This document shows, piece by piece, positions 1 to 5,338 of a DNA stretch of 26,479 nucleotides. A program made the translations under genes and the position numbers. The stretch comes from Pseudomonadota bacterium (lineage in GTDB: Bacteria; Pseudomonadota; Alphaproteobacteria; Rhodospirillales; 2-02-FULL-58-16): contig JACZWD010000004.1 of NCBI GenBank assembly GCA_022572335.1, forward strand, positions 1-26,479. The letters run 5' to 3'. Below the pieces are notes generated by a model, which was not told the DNA's origin, ran no database searches, and worked only from the letters and a program-made list of their open reading frames with translations. How positions within the stretch are numbered: position 1 is the stretch's first letter; each line of letters begins with the position of its first letter.

Positions 1-1
1 C

Positions 2-157
2 GTCTATATCACCAACGGCAGCGATTACTTCAACCGGCCCGGCCCCAGGCTCGCGGATTCCCTGGAGATCATGGCCGAGATCCTCCACCCCCAGGCCTTC
101 CGCTTCGGCCACGAAGGCACGGGCTGGCGGCCCTTTTCGCCGCCCGCGGCCCGGTGA
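2..157 (+). CDS. C-terminal fragment of a cobalamin/siderophore-type ABC transporter substrate-binding protein (BtuF-like)
   Basis: The reading frame is open from the window edge to a TGA at 155-157 and gives 51 residues. The fragment contains YFNRPGPRLADSLEIMAEILHP, split here as YFNRPGPRL and DSLEIMAEILHP, which is the characteristic end of periplasmic cobalamin-binding proteins of the BtuF/FecB group (COG0614), where the last helices close the second lobe. The family delivers vitamin B12 or iron chelates to an inner-membrane ABC permease. The N-terminal part, including any signal peptide, lies outside the window. The gene converges with the DUF1150 gene at 260-508. The identification rests on a short segment, so a different COG0614 substrate cannot be excluded. 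Confidence 0.62.
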   Translation, partial: VYITNGSDYFNRPGPRLADSLEIMAEILHPQAFRFGHEGTGWRPFSPPAAR

Positions 158-259
158 GCGCGCCGGCGAAGCCGCTTCCCCAGGGAGTCGTGCACGGGGC
201 GGACCAACGGCGGACGCTCACCCGGTCGGCAATGTGTCGGGGGGACGCTCCGGAGTTTC

Positions 260-508
260 TCAGTGCACGGTCTCCACGACCATGTCCTGGTCGTGGGCGG
301 CGATGATCACCTCACCCAGGGTGTCGAACAGGTCCAGAAAAGTCCCATCCGCGGCATAGACCGCATACGCCGAACCGTTATCGTCCTGGATCGGCCGTGT
401 ATAGATCACGTCGTCCATCCGCGACTTCATGAAGTCGTAGAGGGACATGCGAGGGGCGCTGTCATTAGGGGTCTCCGCGCCGGTACTTCGCCAAGCGAGC
501 GGTTTCAT
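260..508 (-). CDS. DUF1150 family small protein
   Basis: The 82-residue protein contains a DVIYTRPI segment followed by AYAVYAADGTFLDL and ends in VVETVH. This matches the pattern I know for the alphaproteobacterial DUF1150 family (an xVxYxRxI strand, a YAVHAADGxPL-like strand, a conserved -VSVH-type C-terminus). The family has no established function. The start at 508 is supported by an AAGG ribosome-binding element about 9 nt upstream and by a strong promoter at 552-580. The gene stands alone and converges with the BtuF-like gene. The order of the two halves and the length agree with the family. Family assignment is fairly firm; function is unknown. Confidence 0.7.
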   Translation of the reverse strand: MKPLAWRSTGAETPNDSAPRMSLYDFMKSRMDDVIYTRPIQDDNGSAYAVYAADGTFLDLFDTLGEVIIAAHDQDMVVETVH

Positions 509-551
509 GACATGAGCCTTTATGAGGTTTTACTTTCCGTGCGTTGCATGT

Positions 552-580
552 ATTATAATGTGCATAGGATCAATTATCAA
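552..580 (-). promoter_or_regulatory. Sigma-70-type promoter of the DUF1150 gene
   Basis: On the minus strand TTGATA (580-575) and a perfect TATAAT (557-552) are separated by 17 nt. The predicted transcription start near 545 gives a leader of about 37 nt to the ATG at 508. The promoter lies in a strikingly AT-rich pocket (about 540-640) of otherwise GC-rich DNA. Confidence 0.72.
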
Positions 581-948
581 CACACTAATAAAAAAACGAT
601 TTATGTAAAAGTTTATACTTTTTTTATTGTTTAAATTTCCGGCCGTGAACCGCGGGGCGCCCCCGGCACGGGGCGGCCGGAGCGCCGTCCGCGGGGGCCG
701 CGGAAGGCGAAAGGCGTTGTGGGACGGCGCGTAAAGCGCCTGTTAAGGAAATTCCGGCTACCGTGGCCGGGCGTGGGGGCCGGCGACTTCCGGGTCTACG
801 GGCCGGGGAACGGTATTAGGGTTAATGGGCGCGATGGCCGTAACTACCACGGACGCCGGGACAACATTCCCCGGCGCGAAATCCCGCCGCGGGCGGCGGG
901 ACGGCGCCGCGAAAGGCCCGGGTCCGTGGCCGACGAAGGGTGTGCGGC
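581..948. other. Intergenic stretch without a recognisable gene
   Basis: The part up to about 640 is AT-rich and probably upstream promoter DNA of the DUF1150 gene. The rest (640-940) is very GC-rich, and the open frames in it are low-complexity Arg/Pro/Gly translations with no recognisable protein character. I see no tRNA, hairpin with a T tract, or repeat in it. Confidence 0.5.
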
Positions 949-1545
949 ATGAGTAAGCGGTGGGAGCAAACGGCACCGGGACGGCCGGCGTTCGTCGTCA
1001 GCGTCCTCGGTTGGGTGGTGCGCCAGGTCGCGTTGTGGTCGATCGTCGCCGGGATCGGTTTCGCCGCCTACACCTACCGGGACGTCCTGTTCGGCCCGCA
1101 AGCACCCCGGGAATCCGAGGAACGGCGGACCGCGAAGCAACCGGCGAAAGCCTCCCGGAAAGCCTCCCGGCCGGCCAGCCGCGCCCTGACCATCCGCGCC
1201 TCCGCCGGGGGGCATTTTGTGGTCGAGGCGGACGTGGACGGGGCGGACATCCGCTTCATGGTCGACACCGGCGCCACCGAGGTGGTGCTGACGCCCGAGG
1301 ACGCCGCCCGCATCGGGTTCGACCTGCGCGCCCGTCACTTCACCCGGCAGTTCAACACCGCGGGCGGCGTCGTCCGCGCGGCGCCGGTGACCCTCAGGCG
1401 GCTGCGCATCGGCCAGCTCGTCCTGCGCGACGTGGAGGCCTGGGTCAACGAAGCCCCCTTGTTCGTCTCCCTGCTCGGCATGAGCTTCCTCAAGCGCCTG
1501 GACGGCTACGAGGTCGAGGACGGCAAGCTGATCCTGTACTGGTAG
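949..1545 (+). CDS. Membrane-anchored retropepsin-like clan AA aspartic protease (TIGR02281 type)
   Basis: The protein has 198 residues. One hydrophobic segment (about residues 18-43) follows a short N-terminal cytoplasmic stretch, then comes a Lys/Ala/Ser-rich linker (55-80) and a single retropepsin-like lobe. The catalytic motif DTGAT is at 106-110, preceded by a hydrophobic strand (RFMV), and the conserved LLGMSFL is at 175-181, as in single-lobe proteases that work as dimers. Such proteins are common in alphaproteobacteria; their substrate is unknown. I chose ATG 949 because GAAGGG at 934-939 is well spaced from it; an in-frame GTG at 940 would sit directly on that element. It is followed closely by the hicAB operator region. 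Confidence 0.85.
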   Translation: MSKRWEQTAPGRPAFVVSVLGWVVRQVALWSIVAGIGFAAYTYRDVLFGPQAPRESEERRTAKQPAKASRKASRPASRALTIRASAGGHFVVEADVDGADIRFMVDTGATEVVLTPEDAARIGFDLRARHFTRQFNTAGGVVRAAPVTLRRLRIGQLVLRDVEAWVNEAPLFVSLLGMSFLKRLDGYEVEDGKLILYW

Positions 1546-1564
1546 GGGCGGGCGCCGGGCCGTG

Positions 1565-1580
1565 AGGGCATTTTTGCCCT
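1565..1580. promoter_or_regulatory. HicB operator candidate 1 (16-bp palindrome)
   Basis: AGGGCA-TTTT-TGCCCT is a perfect inverted repeat with 6-bp arms. An identical-armed copy lies 32 bp downstream (centre to centre). It is followed by a run of T, so it could also act as a weak terminator for the protease gene. HicB-type antitoxins are known to bind inverted repeats upstream of their own operon. Confidence 0.65.
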
Positions 1581-1588
1581 TTTTTCCA

Positions 1589-1617
1589 TTGAACGCAGGG
1601 CATAAGTGCCCTATGAT
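1589..1617 (+). promoter_or_regulatory. hicAB promoter
   Basis: TTGAAC (1589-1594) and TATGAT (1612-1617) are separated by exactly 17 nt. The expected start of transcription is about 1624, which is the A of the favoured hicA ATG, so the message may be leaderless. The second palindrome fills the spacer. Confidence 0.72.
1597..1612. promoter_or_regulatory. HicB operator candidate 2 (16-bp palindrome in the promoter spacer)
   Basis: AGGGCA-TAAG-TGCCCT has the same arms as the palindrome at 1565-1580 and lies between the -35 and -10 elements of the hicAB promoter. A bound dimer there would block RNA polymerase, which fits autorepression by the HicB antitoxin. Confidence 0.7.
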
Positions 1618-1623
1618 CGTGAT

Positions 1624-1824
1624 ATGAAAGGACGCCAGTTCATCCGCAAGCTGCGCAGGGCGGGCGTCGAAATCGACACCAAACGGGGCAAAGGCGGGCA
1701 CGTGCGCGTGACCTATCGGGGTCGCGCGACGGTGGTACCGGTGCATGGAGACACCGACTTGGCACCGGAGTTTCTTCGCCGTATCTGCAAGCAGCTTGGC
1801 ATCGACTGGCGGAACGTGATCTGA
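1624..1824 (+). CDS. hicA: HicA family mRNA interferase toxin
   Basis: The protein has 66 residues and the compact dsRBD-like HicA fold pattern: a MKGRQFIRKLRRAG helix start, RGKGGH with the catalytic histidine at residue 26, and the hallmark TVVPVHG followed by DLAPEFLRRICKQLGID. HicA cleaves mRNA independently of translation and is neutralised by HicB. ATG 1624 gives the usual family length and N-terminus; an upstream in-frame GTG at 1606 would lie inside the promoter and operator. No Shine-Dalgarno sequence precedes 1624, in line with a leaderless transcript. hicB follows after 12 nt. The module sits directly beside the tRNA-Leu array. Confidence 0.88.
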   Translation: MKGRQFIRKLRRAGVEIDTKRGKGGHVRVTYRGRATVVPVHGDTDLAPEFLRRICKQLGIDWRNVI

Positions 1825-1836
1825 GGTACAGGGGGC

Positions 1837-2265
1837 ATGATGCATTACCGGGTGGTCCTGAAACGCGCCAGCAACGGGACGGTGGTGGCAACGTTCCCCG
1901 ACGTCCCCGAGGCCCATACCGCCGGCAACGACGAGGCGTCGGCGCTGGCGCGCGCGCCGGATGCGCTGGAGACCGCGCTGGCGATTTACGTGGACCAACG
2001 GCGTGACCTTCCGCGCCCGGCCCGGCCGCGCAAGGGGCAGCGCGCCGTCACCCTGCCGCCGATGGCCGCGGCGAAACTGGCGATCTACCAGGCGATGCGG
2101 GACCAGGGCGTGACCCAGGTCGCGTTGGCCCGGCGCCTCGGCTGCGATCCGAAGGACGTGAGGCGCCTGCTCGACCTGATGCATCGATCCCGCCTCGACC
2201 GGCTCGAGGCGGCCCTGGCGGCCCTCGGCAAGCGTTTGGTGATCGAGGTGCGTGACGCGGCTTAA
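1837..2265 (+). CDS. hicB: HicB family antitoxin with C-terminal DNA-binding domain
   Basis: The 142-residue protein begins with the degenerate RNase H-like HicB domain (MHYRVVLKRA, TFPDVPEAHTAG, about residues 1-60). After a Pro/Arg linker a helix-turn-helix region follows (about 88-120: GVTQVALARRLGCDPKDVRRLLD), written here in two pieces, GVTQVALARRLG and CDPKDVRRLLD. The long form with an HTH is the type that both blocks HicA and represses the operon; the twin palindromes at 1565-1612 are the obvious target. GAGG at 1823-1826 is spaced for ATG 1837, and a second ATG follows immediately at 1840. The gene is cotranscribed with hicA. Confidence 0.88.
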   Translation: MMHYRVVLKRASNGTVVATFPDVPEAHTAGNDEASALARAPDALETALAIYVDQRRDLPRPARPRKGQRAVTLPPMAAAKLAIYQAMRDQGVTQVALARRLGCDPKDVRRLLDLMHRSRLDRLEAALAALGKRLVIEVRDAA

Positions 2266-2306
2266 GTGGCGGGTGCAATCCGCCGCGGCCAAGTCCTCGA
2301 AAAGAT

Positions 2307-2393
2307 TGGTGCCCCCGGGGAGACTCGAACTCCCACGTCCTTGCGGACAACAGATTTTGAGTCTGCCGCGTCTACCGGTTCCGCCACGCCCGC
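2307..2393 (-). tRNA. Chimeric tRNA-Leu (anticodon CAA), probably non-functional
   Basis: The 87-nt sequence reads as a class II tRNA-Leu: D-arm, anticodon stem GCAGA/TCTGT with loop CTCAAAA (anticodon CAA), variable arm GTCC-GCAA-GGAC, T-arm GGGAG/CTCCC and encoded CCA. The acceptor strands do not match. The 5' strand GCGGGCG belongs to the type at 5310, while the 3' strand CGGGGGC belongs to the split tRNA type, so pairs 3-70, 4-69 and 5-68 are G-G. This suggests a recombination product between two tRNA-Leu genes. Gene finders will probably call it a tRNA, but correct processing is doubtful. Confidence 0.75.
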
Positions 2394-2413
2394 AATCCTT
2401 TACGCATCAGCCC

Positions 2414-2451
2414 TTTGAGTCTGCCGCGTCCACCGGTTCCGCCACAGGGGC
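2414..2451 (-). repeat. Orphan 5' half of tRNA-Leu(CAA), copy 2
   Basis: This 38-nt piece matches the 5' half at 5339-5376 with three differences. It runs from the acceptor strand GCCCCTG through the D-arm to the anticodon-loop core ACTCAAA and then stops being tRNA-like. The 20 nt after it resemble the spacer after the other copy (shared GGCTRATGCGTA). Its 5' end lies 2 nt from the stop codon of the broken hicA. Confidence 0.8.
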
Positions 2452-2453
2452 GC

Positions 2454-2670
2454 TTAGAGCAGCTTCTTGAACTCCTCGACGCCGCGGCCCGCGTCGGTCA
2501 CGATCCCGCCCATGGTATAGGCGTCGATGGGATTGCTGCGTGGGATGGTAAGAAACCGGTTCCCGTCGGACATCACCACATGCTTGCGGCCTTCACCAGC
2601 CACCCGAAAGCCGGCCCTTATCAAGGGCACGAATGGCCCGGCGGTGGTTGACGCCCGGGATCTTGGGCAT
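2454..2670 (-). pseudogene. hicA: hicA toxin gene broken by a one-base insertion
   Basis: From ATG 2670 the frame reads MPKIPGVNHRRAIRALDKG and then runs into a stop after 25 codons. Removing one G from the GATAAGGGCC tract gives DKAGFRVAGEGRKHVV, and the frame continues through FLTIPRSNPIDAYTMGGIV to EEFKKLL and a TAA at 2454. The restored protein is a typical short HicA of about 71 residues with the histidine of the GRKH motif. It starts 2 nt after the hicB stop, so the pair was a hicB-hicA operon. The toxin is presumably inactive unless the frameshift is bypassed or is a sequencing error. Confidence 0.82.
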
Positions 2671-2672
2671 CG

Positions 2673-2870
2673 CTAATCGGCCACGTCGACTTCCCGAACA
2701 TCTTCGCCGACAAGTGTTTGTGCAACGGCGGCCTTGTATTCCGTTATGGCATCACGGATGTTGCCGATTGCCTCGGCCTCGGTCGCACCCTGGGACCAGC
2801 ATCCAGGTAAACCCGGGCAGTTGACGCTATAACCCTCGTCGGTTTGTTTGAGGACCACTTTGTACTTCAT
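2673..2870 (-). CDS. hicB: HicB family antitoxin (short form)
   Basis: The protein has 65 residues: MKYKVVLKQTDEGYSVNCPGLPGC, given here as MKYKVVLKQTDEG and NCPGLPGC, then SQGATEAEAIGNIRDAITEY. This is the standard short HicB_lk domain without a DNA-binding tail. It lies 2 nt upstream of the frameshifted hicA. The start region carries a 10-bp tandem duplication, so two ATGAAGTAC copies exist (2880 and 2870) in different frames; only the one at 2870 opens this frame, and GGTGAG at 2882-2887 can serve it. With its partner broken, the antitoxin is a leftover of a decayed module. Confidence 0.85.
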   Translation of the reverse strand: MKYKVVLKQTDEGYSVNCPGLPGCWSQGATEAEAIGNIRDAITEYKAAVAQTLVGEDVREVDVAD

Positions 2871-2880
2871 GGTACTTCAT
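2861..2880. repeat. 10-bp tandem duplication at the hicB start codon
   Basis: On the minus strand ATGAAGTACC occurs twice in direct succession (2880-2871, and 2870 onward as ATGAAGTAC followed by A). It duplicates the start codon out of frame, creating a decoy ATG upstream of the real one. Confidence 0.75.
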
Positions 2881-3069
2881 GCTCACCGAATCCGCGACCG
2901 TCCGCACCGGACCGAACCAAGACCACAATACATCTTCAGGCCGGGCAATCCCAGGGCCGATGACGACAGGTACGGCTGGCACGTCCGCCTTCGCTCTTCG
3001 AGCTACGGCGGACACTCCTACACCTGACCGCCTTCACGTGGCTTGCCACCCGAAGCCGGAGGCGTAGGG

Positions 3070-3127
3070 TGGTGCCCCCGGGGAGACTCGAACTCCCACT
3101 CCGTTGCCGGAAACAGATTTTGAGTCT
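3070..3127 (-). repeat. Orphan 3' half of tRNA-Leu(CAA), copy b (attachment-site remnant)
   Basis: Read on the minus strand it begins with AGACTCAAA in the anticodon loop and continues through the variable arm (TTTCC...GGAG), T-arm (GGGAG TTCGAGT CTCCC) and acceptor strand CGGGGGC to an encoded CCA. No matching 5' half precedes it; the DNA upstream is AT-rich and unrelated. It differs at only a few positions from the half at 4051-4106 and delimits a 981-bp unit with it. Confidence 0.85.
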
Positions 3128-3228
3128 TTGGAAACGAAAAAATTCAATACAAATCAATACGTTATAGGAACCCGCGGACCCAGACTGCACTAAAAATTGG
3201 AACGTAAGGCGCTGGCTGTGTCACAGCA

Positions 3229-4023
3229 TCAAAAGACGGATTTGATGATCCTCTTTACACCATCAATCAGATCAATAACTTCTTCCTTAGTCGGATCACG
3301 CTTTTTCTTATGCGTGCAGAGATTTCGGATGTCGGCCAAACCTTGAATTCTACGCCAAACCGGTACGTCTATGACTCCTCCCTTCTTGAGTGTGTCGTTG
3401 AAGTCCGAAATCCCGGGATTCTTCTTGTTCACCTTGAGCACATGCGAACGGGATACCTCGTCGAGATGGGCCTCGAGTGTAACACCGCCTACGGTGCCAG
3501 CAGCTCTAAAGTGGCCGTTCTTGAGCAAATGCTCCGCAGCGTCAAGCTCCGAATCGAATAACTCGGCCTGTAGGACTCCCCTGATATCTGACAATACAGT
3601 ATCCAAGCGATCTAATACCGATCCCAGTATTGCTAGCTGATCCGAAAAATTGTTTACGAATGCTGCAAATGAGTCGAATATCTCCTCCTGCAACGCATTT
3701 TTCACTCGCAATCCCAATAAGTAATCTCGAACTGTATAAGTATCAGCCGTGATGTTTTTACGTTTTACGATGTAATATCTTGTTTGAAACTCCTCGTAGC
3801 GATCAGGCGCCAATTCTCGCATAACTGGCAGACATTTCGTGTACCAACTTTGGTAAGAGAACCTGATATCGCGTGGTTCATCGTTAGCTTTGGTACCTTT
3901 CCGCCGCTTCGAGCCGTCATCCTTTTGATCCGCGTGGCGTTTGATTTCGGCAACGAGTATCTCGCTACCTTCCTTATACAACGCCCTCAGTTCGGACTTT
4001 ATCCTTTCTCTGGGATCAGCCAT
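3229..4023 (-). CDS. HEPN-motif protein, putative RNase/defence or toxin gene
   Basis: The 264-residue protein is largely helical and charged. Near the C-terminus RNLCTH (R233, H238) matches the R-X4-H signature of HEPN ribonucleases, set in a helical bundle with FRAAGTVGGVTLEAHLDE (about 170-190) that resembles the first HEPN helices. The N-terminal half (YQSWYTKCLPVMRELAP, RDYLLGL) is not a family I recognise. HEPN proteins act as RNases in toxin-antitoxin and anti-phage systems. I prefer ATG 4023; a TTG at 4029 is an alternative, with AGGT at 4035-4038 upstream. Base composition is clearly more AT-rich than the flanks, suggesting transfer. It begins 27 nt after a tRNA-Leu 3' half on the same strand. 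Confidence 0.72.
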   Translation of the reverse strand: MADPRERIKSELRALYKEGSEILVAEIKRHADQKDDGSKRRKGTKANDEPRDIRFSYQSWYTKCLPVMRELAPDRYEEFQTRYYIVKRKNITADTYTVRDYLLGLRVKNALQEEIFDSFAAFVNNFSDQLAILGSVLDRLDTVLSDIRGVLQAELFDSELDAAEHLLKNGHFRAAGTVGGVTLEAHLDEVSRSHVLKVNKKNPGISDFNDTLKKGGVIDVPVWRRIQGLADIRNLCTHKKKRDPTKEEVIDLIDGVKRIIKSVF

Positions 4024-4050
4024 CGCCAATGTCTACCTAAACGGACCAGT

Positions 4051-4106
4051 TGGTGCCCCCGGGGAGAGTCGAACTCCCACTCCGTTGCGGGAAACAGATT
4101 TTGAGT
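4051..4106 (-). repeat. Orphan 3' half of tRNA-Leu(CAA), copy a (attachment-site remnant)
   Basis: It starts at the core ACTCAAA and reads ATCTGTTTCCC..., T-arm GGGAG TTCGACT CTCCC, acceptor strand CGGGGGC and CCA. Its acceptor strand pairs along all seven positions (one G-U) with the 5' half at 5339-5376 (GCCCCTG), and the anticodon stem GCAGA/TCTGT also closes. It is therefore the best partner of the severed 5' half 1.2 kb away. Confidence 0.88.
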
Positions 4107-4197
4107 GCGTTTAATGCAGCGGGTGAACCCTAAAATCCGCAGGTTTATATGGGTTTTACGCCGTCAAAGTTTGGACTGTGGAACGAACCGTGTAACA

Positions 4198-4221
4198 AAA
4201 CACCTAAAATCAGGAGTGTTT
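4198..4221 (-). terminator. Possible terminator of the Abi-like gene
   Basis: On the minus strand AAACACTCCT and AGGTGTTT can pair around GATTTT with one bulge, followed by TGTTAC. The hairpin overlaps the stop codon at 4220-4222. It is short and the T tract is interrupted, so this is tentative. Confidence 0.35.
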
Positions 4222-5206
4222 ATTTTGTGTTCTGTAAGCAGTGCTGCATTAAGACCATTACCACGTTCATTACGAGTAACGCATCCGACGGAGTCGTGCC
4301 TTTTAGCGTTGGTTTGGCTGTGCTCTTGGTAGCGCGTTCCGAAGCAAGGAAGCCTTGGAACACATTAATTATGGGCTCAGTAAAACGGTCAACGGAGATG
4401 ACGCCTTCTTTTTTTGCCTTTCTAAATAATTTTCCAATTTCCCCTTTTCCACTCTTGCCTTCCTCCCCAACGAGAATTTGTAAAAATCTTTGAACTGCAC
4501 TGTGAGCTTTGGTGATGACTTCCGGATAGTTTTCGTCTCTATAATCCGCAAACATCTGAGTCAAATTATCGCTGACAGTTTTCCACTTGGGATCGGCAAG
4601 GAGTTTCAACGTTGGTTCGTAGATATCATCTGTTATTTTTTCATCCTGCTTTGGAATTAGACCGTGGCGTGTGATATGTACGTTTAAAGAAAACTGTTCA
4701 AAAACATGGTTTAAACATTTTGCTAGGCGATCAAATTTTTTAAATGCTTCACTGATATGTTTTTCCCTTATTTTCTCATCGTTCGCGTTTTCTGCCCACT
4801 TTAATTCCATGGGGTCAATATAACGTTCTGCAAACCGGGAAAGCATCCGCAAAACCAACGCTTCCGAATTCTCGTTAATGAAAATGTTTTGGAAGTCACT
4901 GAATGCAGCTCCCCTTCGTTCAGATTCGTTGTCCGTGCCATAACGACTATCGTATTCGGGTTTAATATCGTGTAGTTGTCTACCAGGACATTGTCTTAAA
5001 AAAACACTATTCAAATAGTCAATTGTTTCCAAAATTTCTTTTGAATAGTCGTCTAGCCATCCTTTATTTATAATATATTTAAGAGCAATTTTCTTTTCTC
5101 CAGTCTCTAAATCATCCCATTTCCTGAAAGGAAGACGAGGTTGGATAGCCTCCTCAATTTGAGGGTCATTTTGGCCATAAAGTGAAAATTTTGGAACTTT
5201 GACCAT
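4220..5206 (-). CDS. Hypothetical protein with an abortive-infection C-terminal-like domain
   Basis: The 328-residue protein is rich in Lys, Asn and aromatic residues and clearly AT-biased. The last third (about residues 220-325) has the layout of the Abi C-terminal family: YPEVITKAHSAVQRFLQILV, then GEIGKLFRKAKKEG, then a helix around ATKSTAKPT and the final DALLVMNVVMVLMQHCL. The RxxxxH-type RNase motif of HEPN relatives is not evident, so a catalytic role is not claimed. The N-terminal two thirds are not recognised. The ATG at 5206 lies 17 nt after the tRNA-Leu 3' end with only a weak AAGTGA element. No terminator separates them, so it is probably cotranscribed with the tRNA. It is the only protein gene of the 1.2-kb element. 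Confidence 0.6.
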   Translation of the reverse strand: MVKVPKFSLYGQNDPQIEEAIQPRLPFRKWDDLETGEKKIALKYIINKGWLDDYSKEILETIDYLNSVFLRQCPGRQLHDIKPEYDSRYGTDNESERRGAAFSDFQNIFINENSEALVLRMLSRFAERYIDPMELKWAENANDEKIREKHISEAFKKFDRLAKCLNHVFEQFSLNVHITRHGLIPKQDEKITDDIYEPTLKLLADPKWKTVSDNLTQMFADYRDENYPEVITKAHSAVQRFLQILVGEEGKSGKGEIGKLFRKAKKEGVISVDRFTEPIINVFQGFLASERATKSTAKPTLKGTTPSDALLVMNVVMVLMQHCLQNTK

Positions 5207-5223
5207 ACCAATTCACTTGAAAA

Positions 5224-5310
5224 TGGTGCGGGCGGTGAGACTCGAACTCACACTCCAGTGAAGGAACGGGATTTTGAGTCCCGCGCGTCTACCATTTCCG
5301 CCACGCCCGC
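5224..5310 (-). tRNA. tRNA-Leu (anticodon CAA), intact
   Basis: All arms close: acceptor GCGGGCG/CGCCCGC, anticodon stem CGGGA/TCCCG with loop CTCAAAA (anticodon CAA at 34-36), a long class II variable arm, T-arm GTGAG TTCGAGT CTCAC, and an encoded CCA. It decodes UUG. It is 28 nt downstream of a severed tRNA-Leu 5' half and has no convincing promoter of its own in that spacer. The promoter at 5393-5420 probably transcribes it through the half tRNA. It is the only clearly functional tRNA-Leu(CAA) in the window and differs in acceptor, anticodon-stem and variable-arm sequence from the split one. Confidence 0.93.
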
Positions 5311-5338
5311 AACCTAAGCAACCTCATACGCATTAGCC

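Larger units (their letters stand above)
3126..4106 (-). mobile_element. 981-bp unit bounded by tRNA-Leu 3' halves, carrying one HEPN gene
   Basis: The shared core tttgagt occurs at 4100-4106 and 3119-3125, so one period is 981 bp. It comprises a tRNA-Leu 3' half at its front, a 27-nt gap, and the HEPN-motif gene. This is the layout left when an element whose attachment site carries the 3' part of a tRNA integrates in the anticodon loop: the tRNA is rebuilt with the element's 3' half and the old half is pushed to the far end. No recombinase is encoded. The interpretation is inference; the repeat structure is directly visible. Confidence 0.6.
4107..5338 (-). mobile_element. 1.2-kb tRNA-splitting element that carries its own tRNA-Leu and one Abi-like gene
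   Basis: The element lies between the two complementary halves of one tRNA-Leu, with the core ACTCAAA present at both junctions (5345-5339 and 4106-4100). Content: a 28-nt spacer, a complete tRNA-Leu(CAA), and one 328-codon gene. Joining the two ends gives GCATTA-N15-TAATGC around the core, an inverted-repeat arrangement expected of a tyrosine-recombinase attP. The composition is AT-rich compared with both flanks. No recombinase is encoded, so mobilisation would have to be in trans. Boundaries are well supported; mobility is inferred. Confidence 0.68.

Noticed and set aside
2252..2470. Plus-strand open frame with PPGRLELPRPCGQQILSLP
   Set aside because: This is the antisense translation of the chimeric tRNA-Leu, a familiar spurious protein.
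2827..3015. Minus-strand 62-codon frame upstream of hicB'
   Set aside because: It reads across the duplicated hicB start in another frame and has no recognisable features.
4107..5338. Group I intron or other self-splicing intron in the tRNA-Leu anticodon loop
   Set aside because: The position fits tRNA introns, but the insert contains a complete tRNA and a co-oriented protein gene, has the core duplicated at both ends, and shows no recognisable intron core. Site-specific integration explains it better.
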